Assembly: GCA_036644375.1 (NCBI GenBank)
Contig: JAVXQD010000024.1
Coordinates: forward strand, 1 to 32,898
Origin: CALWZE01 sp036644375
Lineage (GTDB): Bacteria; Bacillota; Clostridia; Oscillospirales; Ruminococcaceae
DNA: 32,898 nucleotides
Direction: 5' to 3'
Part shown: positions 7,820-14,781 of the stretch, piece after piece
Layout of the letters: each line of letters opens with the position of its first letter
Numbering within the stretch: the stretch's first letter is position 1
Made by a program: the position numbers and the translations under genes
The notes under the pieces: model-generated
What the model was told of the DNA's origin: nothing
The model's input: only the letters and a program-made list of their open reading frames with translations
The model's database searches: none

Positions 7820-8329
7820 GTGATTTTCAGATTGGCATCACAGGCGGATATCCCGCGTATAATGCAGATAATAGACAGCGCCAAGCTGTTTTTCAGAGAG
7901 AGCGGGATACCGCAATGGCAGGACGGATATCCGGACAGCACATCACTCAGGGAGGATATTCTCTCGGGCTGCTCTTATGTGCTATGTGAAAACGGAGCTG
8001 TTGCCGCAACTGCCGCCATACTGTTTGGCGGAGACAGAAACTATGACAATATATATGACGGAAACTGGACGGCGGGCGGGGAGTATGCGGTAATTCACAG
8101 AATCGCGGTTGATTCCAATCAAAAAAAGAGCGGACTTGCGAGTGAGATTATTCAAAATGCGGTGCGCCTTGCGCGGGAAAGAGGACTTGAGAGCATACGC
8201 GTCGACACCCATGAAAAAAACCTCCCCATGCGTGCCATGCTCGAAAAAAACGGGTTTGTGTATTGCGGCAGGGTTCTTTTGTCAGATGCGGACAACGCGC
8301 CGCGCATAGCTTTTGAGCTGAGGGTTTGA
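7820..8329 (+). CDS. GNAT-family N-acetyltransferase
   Basis: A 169-residue acetyl-CoA-dependent acetyltransferase of unknown substrate. The fold shows an N-terminal FRLASQADIPRIMQII segment, central strand AVIHRIAVDSNQKKSGLASEII, where the pyrophosphate loop reads QKKSGLAS (normally Q/RxxGxG/A, here somewhat divergent), then SIRVDTHEKNLPMRAMLEKNGF, the typical motif B with the N-x-x-M-x-x-x-Y/L-E-K-x-G-F pattern. It starts with GTG, with GGAGG 6 nt upstream. The gene lies 93 bp after the aminotransferase; a small hairpin (CGGC-TTGAA-GCCG, about 7757-7769) sits between them. Confidence 0.9.
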   Translation: MIFRLASQADIPRIMQIIDSAKLFFRESGIPQWQDGYPDSTSLREDILSGCSYVLCENGAVAATAAILFGGDRNYDNIYDGNWTAGGEYAVIHRIAVDSNQKKSGLASEIIQNAVRLARERGLESIRVDTHEKNLPMRAMLEKNGFVYCGRVLLSDADNAPRIAFELRV

Positions 8330-8365
8330 GTGCGAAAAAAATTCGGCGCTTCACCCGGCGAAATA

Positions 8366-8394
8366 TTGCAAAACTCGGCGAAATGAAATATAAT
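8366..8394 (+). promoter_or_regulatory. Sigma-A promoter of gdhA
   Basis: TTGCAA (8366-8371), 17 nt, TATAAT (8389-8394). The start codon at 8446 is about 45 nt after the predicted transcription start. Confidence 0.8.
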
Positions 8395-8445
8395 TAACAG
8401 CAATATTGATTGACATTACGCTATTTTCGAAAGGGTAAAACAACA

Positions 8446-9789
8446 ATGAAAAATAAATATCTGAACGGCGTTTACGAGACTGTTTGCAAAAGAAACGCAA
8501 ACGAGCCGGAATTTCAGCAGGCTGTATTTGAGGTGTTGGAATCACTTGAGCCTGTTGTTGACAGCGACCCGAGCTATGAAAAGGCGGGCATTATCGAGCG
8601 CCTTGTCGAGCCGGAGAGATTTATTCAGTTTAGGGTTCCTTGGGTTGACGACAGCGGCAAGGTCGAGGTCAACCGCGGCTACCGCGTTCAGTTCAACTCG
8701 GCAATCGGACCGTATAAGGGCGGTATCCGCCTGCACCCGAGCGTGAATGCGTCGGTGATAAAGTTCCTCGGATTTGAGCAGACCTTCAAGAACAGCCTCA
8801 CATCACTTCCGATGGGCGGCGGCAAGGGAGGCTCTGATTTTGACCCGAAGGGCAAGTCGGACAATGAGATAATGAGATTTTGCCAGAGCTTTATGACTGA
8901 GCTTATGAAATATATCGGGCCGGACACCGATGTTCCTGCGGGGGATATCGGCGTCGGAGCGCGGGAAATAGGCTTTATGTTCGGACAGTACAAGCGCATA
9001 GCAAATGAGTTTACCGGTGTGCTGACCGGAAAGGGGCTGTCGTTTGGGGGCTCTCTCGCGCGCACTCAGGCGACGGGATACGGACTCTGCTATCTCACCG
9101 AAGAGATGTTAAAGGTCATGAAAAACGACAGCTTCAAGGGCAAAAGGGTAGTCATAAGCGGGTCGGGAAATGTCGCGACATATGCCGCCGAAAAGGCGAT
9201 GACGCTCGGTGCAACAGTTGTCACAATGTCCGATTCGTCGGGATATATCCATGATGAAAAGGGAATTGACCTCAATGTGATGAAGCAGGTAAAGGAGGTC
9301 GAGAGACTGCGCATAAGCGAATATGCAAAGCGTGTTCCGACGGCTGAATTTGTTCCCGACTGTTCGGGAGTTTGGACTGTGCCCTGTGATATAGCGCTGC
9401 CCTGCGCGACACAGAACGAGCTGAACGAGGATGCCGCAAGGACGATTGTGAAAAACGGCGCTATAGCGGTTGCGGAGGGCGCCAATATGCCCAGCACACC
9501 ACAGGCGATTGCGGTGTTCCGAAGCGCGAATATACTGTTTGCACCCGCAAAAGCGGCGAATGCGGGCGGTGTTGCAACTTCTGGTCTTGAGATGTGCCAG
9601 AACTCAATGAGATATTCATGGACATTCGATGAGGTCGATGCAAAGCTCAAAACAATAATGGTCAACATATTCCACAATACCTATGACGCCGCAAAGCAGT
9701 TCGGCATGGACGGAAACCTTGTTGCGGGCGCGAATATCGCGGGCTTTAAAAAGGTTGCCGATGCGATGAAAGCGCAGGGAATAGTATGA
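8446..9789 (+). CDS. gdhA: Glutamate dehydrogenase (hexameric, GdhA type)
   Basis: Interconverts 2-oxoglutarate plus ammonia with glutamate using NAD(P)H. The 447 residues equal the length of the E. coli-type enzyme. Key regions: FRVPWVDDSGKVEVNRGYRV, NSAIGPYKGGIRLHP with substrate-binding Lys91, LPMGGGKGGSDFDPKG with catalytic Lys127, PAGDIGVGAREIGFMFGQYK, and the Rossmann loop ISGSGNVATYAAEKA. I chose ATG at 8446 (AAGGG 10 nt upstream) over an in-frame start at 8410. The aspartate/asparagine and aminotransferase genes nearby make this a nitrogen-assimilation neighbourhood. NADP preference is suggested by the subfamily but not proved. Confidence 0.97.
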   Translation: MKNKYLNGVYETVCKRNANEPEFQQAVFEVLESLEPVVDSDPSYEKAGIIERLVEPERFIQFRVPWVDDSGKVEVNRGYRVQFNSAIGPYKGGIRLHPSVNASVIKFLGFEQTFKNSLTSLPMGGGKGGSDFDPKGKSDNEIMRFCQSFMTELMKYIGPDTDVPAGDIGVGAREIGFMFGQYKRIANEFTGVLTGKGLSFGGSLARTQATGYGLCYLTEEMLKVMKNDSFKGKRVVISGSGNVATYAAEKAMTLGATVVTMSDSSGYIHDEKGIDLNVMKQVKEVERLRISEYAKRVPTAEFVPDCSGVWTVPCDIALPCATQNELNEDAARTIVKNGAIAVAEGANMPSTPQAIAVFRSANILFAPAKAANAGGVATSGLEMCQNSMRYSWTFDEVDAKLKTIMVNIFHNTYDAAKQFGMDGNLVAGANIAGFKKVADAMKAQGIV

Positions 9790-9805
9790 TTTTGTATTTG
9801 GCTTA

Positions 9806-9823
9806 CGCACTTTGTGCGATTTT
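9806..9823 (+). terminator. Possible gdhA terminator
   Basis: CGCAC-TTT-GTGCG is a 5-bp hairpin followed by ATTTTA, 17 nt after the gdhA stop. The stem is short, so this is a weak call. Confidence 0.4.
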
Positions 9824-9828
9824 AGGCA

Positions 9829-10012
9829 GTGCGGTTTGATAAAAACACCGAACAAGCTTTGTCGCAGCCGTAACAGAACTCTAAAGCCTAAGGTCCTAAC
9901 GGCGCTCGTCGTGAGCGTCGGTGCGGTTTGATAAAAGCACCGAACAAGCTTTGTCACAGCCGTAACAGAACTCTAAAGCCTAAGGTCCTAACGGCGCTCG
10001 TCGTGAGCGCCG
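9829..10012 (+). repeat. Two tandem copies of a 92-bp hairpin-rich repeat
   Basis: Copy 1 is 9829-9920 and copy 2 is 9921-10012. They differ at only about three positions. A third copy begins at 10013 (GCGCGGTTTGAT) and then diverges. Each unit has a hairpin near its start (CGGTGC / GCACCG around a 12-nt loop in copy 2) and one at its end (GGCGCTC-GTCGT-GAGCGCC). The period is not a multiple of three and no coding frame fits, so this is a non-coding repeat. Confidence 0.9.
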
Positions 10013-10051
10013 GCGCGGTTTGATATTTAAATGTCAGTTGATCCCGTTCCG

Positions 10052-10110
10052 AGCTCCTCAAGCCGGCATGCGCTCAGATGCAGCGCCCGCACGGTTTGGG
10101 GAGTTATTTT
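10052..10110 (+). terminator. Two-stem hairpin element, possible terminator
   Basis: AGCTCCTCAAGCC (10052-10064) pairs along 13 bp, with three G-U pairs, with GGTTTGGGGAGTT (10093-10105). Inside, GCGCT (10070-10074) pairs with AGCGC (10082-10086). ATTTTGTG follows. A 10-bp palindrome CGCGTACGCG lies at 10124-10133. Together with the 92-bp repeats these fill most of the 450-bp gdhA-ygjP gap. Confidence 0.45.
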
Positions 10111-10157
10111 GTGTGCTGCGGGGCGCGTACGCGATATGCCCGGAAATTAATCGCAGG

Positions 10158-10186
10158 TTGCGCTTTGTGCGAATAAAAGATAAAAT
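10158..10186 (+). promoter_or_regulatory. Probable promoter of the YgjP-like gene
   Basis: TTGCGC (10158-10163), 17 nt, TAAAAT (10181-10186), about 50 nt upstream of the start codon. Confidence 0.55.
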
Positions 10187-10237
10187 ATGATTATGATTTT
10201 TTAATGCGGACTTTTTGCATTTCGATTGAGGAGCATG

Positions 10238-10954
10238 ATGAAAATAGCCATAAACCTGCTCGGTGAGCCGCGCGAAATTGAAATTGAGCGCAAAAAAATG
10301 CGCTCGGTGCGGCTTCGGGTGACCGACAGCGGAGAGATAAAGGTCAGCGCGTCAAAAGCCATGCCATATGCGATGATAGAAAAATTTGTTCGGGATAAGC
10401 GCGACTGGATTGAGACTGCGCTCGCTAAAATCGCCGCAAAGACCCCCTCTCAGCAGAGTGAGCAGCTGATTGACGGCGGGTCGGTCAGGCTGCTGGGTCA
10501 GCCGTTTTCTGTGCGGATAAGCGAGGGAGCAAAAACCGATTTGTCGGTTGATTTTTTATCAAGTACGCTCAATATACACACAAAAAGACCCGATGATGAG
10601 AAATACCTGCGCTCACAATTCGACAGATGGTGGAGAGCGCAGTGCGTCGAGCTGTATACTCGAAAATGTGCCGAGCTGCTGCCGATTTTTGCGAGCTTTA
10701 AGCTCGGAATGCCCGCGATATCGGTCAAAAAAATGACCTCGCAGTGGGGCAGCTGTGAGGTCAACAGAGCAAAAATAAATCTTAACTTTTATCTTATGCG
10801 CGCGCCCGCAGAATGCGTGGAGTATGTCATACTGCACGAGCTGACCCATTTTATCAATCCAACGCACAATGCGGAATTCTACGGATTTATTGCGAAATAT
10901 ATGCCCGACTGGAAAAAACGCAGGGAGCTGCTGAAAAAAGAGCGGATATGCTGA
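10238..10954 (+). CDS. YgjP-like (DUF45) metallopeptidase-fold protein
   Basis: A 238-residue protein of the YgjP/DUF45 family, related in fold to M48 and SprT-like zinc proteases. The C-terminal half has the family signature MTSQWGSCEVNRAKINLN, then VILHELTHFINPTHNAEFY, with the HExxH zinc motif (HELTH) and a third ligand probably in the following His/Glu region. The N-terminal part (INLLGEPREIEIERKKMRS, split here) also fits. The physiological substrate of the family is not well established. Start ATG at 10238 is preferred over 10235 or TTG 10226 because AGGAG then sits 4 nt upstream. The pentapeptide gene follows 68 bp later on the same strand. Confidence 0.9.
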   Translation: MKIAINLLGEPREIEIERKKMRSVRLRVTDSGEIKVSASKAMPYAMIEKFVRDKRDWIETALAKIAAKTPSQQSEQLIDGGSVRLLGQPFSVRISEGAKTDLSVDFLSSTLNIHTKRPDDEKYLRSQFDRWWRAQCVELYTRKCAELLPIFASFKLGMPAISVKKMTSQWGSCEVNRAKINLNFYLMRAPAECVEYVILHELTHFINPTHNAEFYGFIAKYMPDWKKRRELLKKERIC

Positions 10955-11022
10955 GAACGCAGCTGCCGCAGTGCGAAATGCACGCCGGGATTCATGAGAA
11001 AATTATTAACGGAGAAAAATAT

Positions 11023-11679
11023 ATGAGTGTTATTGAGCCGCGCATTCCGCAGAATGCGGAGATGTCCGACGAGACCTTTACCGACTGCGCACAGCGAAGC
11101 ATGTATGATGAGAGGGCGATTTTCGGCATGAGGTTCTGCGATCGCAGCGCGGAGCGAAGCGAGTTTGCAAGGCTTGAGATTAAAAACAGCTCATTCGAAA
11201 ACTGTGCCTTTACCGACTGCTCGTTTGAGCGAGCCTCGTTTGCGGACGTGCTTTTCGTCGGATGCAATCTGTCGAACAGCAAATTTACCGACGCGTATTT
11301 TGAGCGCTGCCGCTTTGTCTCCTGCAAATGTGTGGGCTCCGCAATCAGCGGAGCAGTGCTGAAAAATATCACCATTTTGAATTCAAATTTCAGATATGCC
11401 TGCTTTGACGAGTCAAAGCTAACCGGAATTTTCATCGACGGAGCGGATTTTACCGAGGCGTCTGTCAGCGAAGCGGTGCTGAAAAAATTCGCGGCGCGTG
11501 ATTCGCGATTTGTCAAAAACAACTTTTTCAAAACAATGCTTGCGGGCATTGACTTTACAAGCTGCGAGTTCTCCGCGCCGTTCATGTCAAACCCACCCGC
11601 CGAGCTTAGCGGAGCTAAGGTCAACATGATTCAGGCGGCGGGGCTTATCGGTCTGTTAGGTGTGATTGTCGAGCTGTGA
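11023..11679 (+). CDS. Pentapeptide-repeat protein
   Basis: A 218-residue protein built mainly of A(D/N)LXX-like five-residue repeats, expected to form a right-handed quadrilateral beta-helix. Runs such as SSFENCAFTDCSFERASFAD, NLSNSKFTDAYFERCRF, NSNFRYACFDESKLTG and DFTEASVSEAVL show F or L at every fifth position. It is cysteine-rich (C at turn positions). The N-terminal ~35 residues are not repetitive, and the C-terminus ends in a hydrophobic segment MIQAAGLIGLLGVIVEL that might be membrane-associated. Some family members protect DNA gyrase, but no such role can be assigned here. The start at 11023 has GGAG 8 nt upstream. It may be co-transcribed with the YgjP-like gene. Confidence 0.88.
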   Translation: MSVIEPRIPQNAEMSDETFTDCAQRSMYDERAIFGMRFCDRSAERSEFARLEIKNSSFENCAFTDCSFERASFADVLFVGCNLSNSKFTDAYFERCRFVSCKCVGSAISGAVLKNITILNSNFRYACFDESKLTGIFIDGADFTEASVSEAVLKKFAARDSRFVKNNFFKTMLAGIDFTSCEFSAPFMSNPPAELSGAKVNMIQAAGLIGLLGVIVEL

Positions 11680-11700
11680 GAGCGGATTGAGAGGATAAAC

Positions 11701-11804
11701 AAAGACCCGAAGGCATGCAATGAACCAAACACGAAGGGTGTACAGCACCGTGTGCTGAGACAAATCGGGTTTGGCGCATGAAGCAAGCGTCTCGGGTCTT
11801 TTTT
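11701..11804. ncRNA. Multi-stem structured element / bidirectional terminator
   Basis: A 104-nt structure lies between the convergent pentapeptide and P-type ATPase genes. P1 is AAAGACCCGA (11701-11710) with TCGGGTCTTT (11792-11801), then a T-run on the plus strand. P2 is CCAAAC (11725-11730) with GTTTGG (11769-11774), extended by CGA/TCG. P3 is CAGCAC-CGT-GTGCTG (11743-11757). GGTG (11737-11740) with CACC (11746-11749) is an alternative to P3. A simple terminator would not need three nested stems, so a small RNA with its own terminator is possible. I found no promoter for it, and no known class is recognised. Confidence 0.5.
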
Positions 11805-11836
11805 CTTTAATGTATCATCATCGGGTATGGGAGAGC

Positions 11837-13732
11837 TTATTTTTTGCGCACGTGAAGCGCGCGCATGGAGTTTAATATCGCGATTACCGACACTCCGACA
11901 TCGGCAAAGACAGCCTCCCACATTGTGGCGATTCCGCACGCGCCCAGAGCAAGCACAAGAAGCTTTACGCCGAGTGCGAACACGATATTCTGTGTGACAA
12001 TGCGCAGGGTTCTCTTTGCGATTTTGATTGCGTCCGAAAGCTTTGCGACATTGTCATCCATCAACACGACGTCTGCCGCCTCTATCGCCGCGTCTGAGCC
12101 GAGCGCGCCCATCGCTATGCCGATATCGGCGCGCGCCAGCACGGGTGCATCGTTTATGCCATCCCCCACGAATGCGAGCTTTGAATTTTTTCGCTGCCCT
12201 TTAAGCAGCGATTCAACTATCTCAACCTTATCCTGCGGCATCAGCTCGGTGTGAAGCTCGTCGATTCCAAGCTCATCGGCAACCTGCTCGCCGACGGATT
12301 TGGTGTCGCCCGTGAGCATGACCGTTTTGCGGATTCCCATTGCCTTGAGGGATGAAATTGCACTTTTTGAGTCGGGCTTAAGCTCGTCGGAAATGAGAAT
12401 ATGACCGGCATATACCCCGTCGACCGCGACGTGAATTACCGTCCCGCGGCAGCTGTCCGGCTCGCCCATTTTGATTTCGTTCAGCTCCATGAGCTTTTCG
12501 TTGCCCACGAGCACCGATTTTCCGCTGACCTCGGCTCGAATCCCGTGACCTGCAATCTCGTTTACCTTGGTGACCTGTCGGCTGTCAATCTCACCCTTGT
12601 ACGCCGCCTTGAGCGAGAGCGAAATCGGGTGTCCGCTGTAGGTCTCGGCAAAGGCGGCGAGACGCAGCAGCTCTTTTTCGCTGAGACTCTCGGGGTGAAC
12701 CGCGGTTACCGAGAAGGTGCCCTTTGTAAGAGTTCCGGTTTTGTCAAAGACAATCGTGTCTGCCTTTGCCAAATCCTCCAGATGGTTGCTGCCCTTTATC
12801 AGTATTCCGCAGCTTGACGCGCCGCCGATGCCGCCGAAAAAGCTCAGCGGAACCGAGATGACAAGCGCACAGGGGCAGGAGATGACAAGAAATATAAGCG
12901 CGCGATTTATCCACACGCTCCACCCGCCTGCAAACAGAGGCGGTATCACTGCCAAAAGAACGGCTCCGACTACGACGATGGGCGTATACCAGCGCGCAAA
13001 GCGCGTGATAAAGCTCTCGGACGACGCCTTTTTGCTGCTTGCATTTTCAACAAGATCCAGTATTTTGGAAACGGTGGATTCGCCGAATGGCTTTGTGACC
13101 TTTATTTTCAAAAGTCCGCTGAGATTGACGCAGCCGCTGATGATGCTGTCACCCGGCTCAACGCTCCGCGGCAGACTCTCTCCCGTCAGCGCTGAGGTGT
13201 TCAGACTCCCACTGCCCTCAAGCACCACGCCGTCGAGCGGCACCCTCTCACCCGGACTGACGATTATTATATCACCGATGCCGACCTCCTCGGGGCTTAC
13301 GGTAACGGCTGTGCCGCCGCGCTCAACATTTGCGGTATCCGGCCGTATATCCATAAGTTCTGCTATGGAACGGCGCGATTTGCCGACGGCATAGCTCTGA
13401 AACAGCTCGCCCACCTGATAGAAGAGCATGACCGCGACACCCTCGGGATATTCACCTATACACCACGCGCCTATTGTCGCAAGTGACATCAGAAAGTTCT
13501 CGTCAAAAACCCTGCCGCGAAATATGTTCCGCACCGCTTTAATGAGAATATCATATCCGATTATCAGGTAGCTCGCGGCAAAAACCGCCGTTTTCACCCA
13601 CAGGATATTCTCGGGCAGGGGGAATCCCGAGGCTTTTGCCGTCGTGAGGACTTCGGGCAGGGCAAAGCCCGCCGCAAAGAGCACCGCGCTGACTATAATG
13701 CGCCACAGCATAGCCTTTTGTTTTTTATTCAT
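11837..13732 (-). CDS. P1B-type heavy-metal ATPase (Zn/Cd/Pb exporter type)
   Basis: A 631-residue membrane pump that uses ATP to expel soft divalent metals. It has two N-terminal helix pairs, the actuator TGES (183-186), the transmembrane metal site CPC (286-288, ISCPCAL), the phosphorylation site DKTGT at Asp330, the P1B histidine motif SGHP (366-369) and GDGINDAP (523-530). The C-terminal ADVGVSVIAILNSMRAL with Asp611 is typical of ZntA/CadA zinc-cadmium pumps rather than copper pumps. Its own N-terminus lacks a heavy-metal-binding domain; that domain is encoded separately just upstream, with a 4-bp ATGA overlap. Regulation is through the upstream ArsR-family gene. Confidence 0.95.
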   Translation of the reverse strand: MNKKQKAMLWRIIVSAVLFAAGFALPEVLTTAKASGFPLPENILWVKTAVFAASYLIIGYDILIKAVRNIFRGRVFDENFLMSLATIGAWCIGEYPEGVAVMLFYQVGELFQSYAVGKSRRSIAELMDIRPDTANVERGGTAVTVSPEEVGIGDIIIVSPGERVPLDGVVLEGSGSLNTSALTGESLPRSVEPGDSIISGCVNLSGLLKIKVTKPFGESTVSKILDLVENASSKKASSESFITRFARWYTPIVVVGAVLLAVIPPLFAGGWSVWINRALIFLVISCPCALVISVPLSFFGGIGGASSCGILIKGSNHLEDLAKADTIVFDKTGTLTKGTFSVTAVHPESLSEKELLRLAAFAETYSGHPISLSLKAAYKGEIDSRQVTKVNEIAGHGIRAEVSGKSVLVGNEKLMELNEIKMGEPDSCRGTVIHVAVDGVYAGHILISDELKPDSKSAISSLKAMGIRKTVMLTGDTKSVGEQVADELGIDELHTELMPQDKVEIVESLLKGQRKNSKLAFVGDGINDAPVLARADIGIAMGALGSDAAIEAADVVLMDDNVAKLSDAIKIAKRTLRIVTQNIVFALGVKLLVLALGACGIATMWEAVFADVGVSVIAILNSMRALHVRKK

Positions 13733-13947
13733 AGCAGGATTTTGCAGTCAGGCTCGATTTTTTTGCATGCCGCCGCAGCCTCCTTCATAATTTCGTCAAA
13801 CCTGTCTGCGTCCGCTTCCACAATAAGCTTTTGTGCCATAAAGCTTATTGACGCACCCTGCACACCCTCAATTTTCGCTATTGCCGCTTCCATTTTTGCC
13901 GCGCAGCCCGCACAGTCAAGCTCCTCGAGTTTAAATGTCTTTTTCAT
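13729..13947 (-). CDS. Heavy-metal-associated (HMA) domain protein
   Basis: A 72-residue stand-alone ferredoxin-fold metal-binding domain. The metal site is LDCAGCAAKMEAAI (CxxC), followed by the usual IEGVQGASISFMAQKLIVEAD pattern (split: IEGVQGASISF, MAQKLIVEAD). It likely binds the cation handled by the ATPase and delivers it or senses it. It lies between the ArsR gene (23-bp gap) and the ATPase (ATGA overlap). In many homologues this domain is the N-terminus of the pump, so here the pump appears split in two. A longer reading frame upstream is a shadow of the ArsR gene. Confidence 0.9.
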   Translation of the reverse strand: MKKTFKLEELDCAGCAAKMEAAIAKIEGVQGASISFMAQKLIVEADADRFDEIMKEAAAACKKIEPDCKILL

Positions 13948-13970
13948 AAGTAAAAATACCCCGTAAAAAA

Positions 13971-14333
13971 TTATTCGGTTATATGCTCTATTCCGCGGTT
14001 GATAATATCGCGCACATGGTCGTCGTCGAGCGAGTAGAACACCGTCTTGCCGTCCCGCCGCGCCTTTACAAGCTTTGACTGCTTGAGCGTTTTCAGCTGG
14101 TGCGAGATGGCGGACTGGGTCATGCTCAGCAGCTGCGCTATGTCGCACACGCACATCTCCGACTCAAACAGCACATACAGTATGCGTATGCGGGTGGTAT
14201 CCCCAAAGACCTTGAACAAATCCGCAAGGTCATACAGAGTCTCGTCACATGGCATCTCGCATCGAACCTTAGACACTATATCATCGTGCACATGCATATA
14301 GTCACAGCATTCCGCATCGGGCTTATCAAGCAT
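13971..14333 (-). CDS. ArsR/SmtB-family metal-responsive repressor (CadC-like)
   Basis: A 120-residue winged-helix repressor that releases DNA when it binds metal. The core reads LADLFKVFGDTTRIRILYVLFES, then MCVCDIAQLLSMTQSAISHQL as recognition helix, then the wing VKARRDGKTVFYSL. The CVC pair in helix 3 and the Cys/His-rich N-terminus (ECCDYMHVHDD) match the alpha-3N site of CadC-type sensors for Cd, Pb and Zn. The C-terminal DDDHVRDIINRGIEH could also form an alpha-5 zinc site. It is first in the operon with the HMA protein and ATPase and is preceded by its own promoter and operator. Confidence 0.95.
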   Translation of the reverse strand: MLDKPDAECCDYMHVHDDIVSKVRCEMPCDETLYDLADLFKVFGDTTRIRILYVLFESEMCVCDIAQLLSMTQSAISHQLKTLKQSKLVKARRDGKTVFYSLDDDHVRDIINRGIEHITE

Positions 14334-14349
14334 TGATTCATCAACCTTT

Positions 14350-14371
14350 CATATGAGCATTTGTTCATATG
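14350..14371 (-). promoter_or_regulatory. ArsR-type operator
   Basis: The inverted repeat CATATGA-N8-TCATATG lies just upstream of the repressor start and about 4 nt after the -10 element. It resembles the 12-2-12 ArsR/SmtB operators (ATATGAAC-AAAT-type sequences). Its position at the transcription start fits autorepression of the metal-export operon. Confidence 0.75.
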
Positions 14372-14374
14372 GCT

Positions 14375-14403
14375 ATATTACATCATTCTCCGTGCGGTGT
14401 CAA
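14375..14403 (-). promoter_or_regulatory. Sigma-A promoter of the metal-export operon
   Basis: The minus strand has perfect TTGACA (14398-14403), 17 nt, TAATAT (14375-14380). The operator starts directly downstream. Confidence 0.82.
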
Positions 14404-14545
14404 GATGAGCGCGAAAATTTTTGCGAAGATTTATGAAACGAAAAATACAGGCTTTCCACACTCGCATATTATTGAGCATCAAGGGGCGTCTGCAATGGCT
14501 TGTTGTAATCGCAGCAGGATAAAGAGCAGCCCGCGCTGTAACTGA

Positions 14546-14594
14546 AAAACCCGCTCGGAAACGGCGTTGACCGTATCGGAGCGGGTTTTGAAAA
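14546..14594 (-). terminator. Terminator hairpin, probably ending the htrA transcript
   Basis: AAAACCCGCTC and GAGCGGGTTTT form an 11-bp stem with an inner ACGG/CCGT stem and a CGTTGA loop. On the minus strand the stem is followed by a T-run (GGGTTTTTC). It lies about 190 bp beyond the htrA stop, leaving a 3' untranslated stretch with smaller hairpins (AGCTC/GAGCT; ATCCG-TCTTT-CGGAT). I see no gene in 14612-14781. Confidence 0.65.
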
Positions 14595-14781
14595 TAATTA
14601 AGAAAACGTGTCTGCTGCAAGCTCTTTAAGGCGGAGCTATTTTCCGAATGTGAGCTTGCGCAGTCGGAGAAGCTTTTATCCGAAAGACGGATATTATAGA
14701 AAGGAATGATGCCTTCTCACGAGAATATAAGTCCGCATTACGAAAATGTCATTGCACAAGAAAGTGAGTCCGCCGATGTCC

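Noticed and set aside
9616..9957. Minus-strand 113-residue ORF with internally repeated peptide
   Set aside because: The repetition simply reflects the 92-bp DNA repeat, and the rest overlaps gdhA antisense. There is no SD and the repeat period is not in frame.
14378..14620. 80-residue minus-strand ORF between htrA and the ArsR operon
   Set aside because: It covers the promoter and a terminator hairpin, has no SD and has no family-like sequence.
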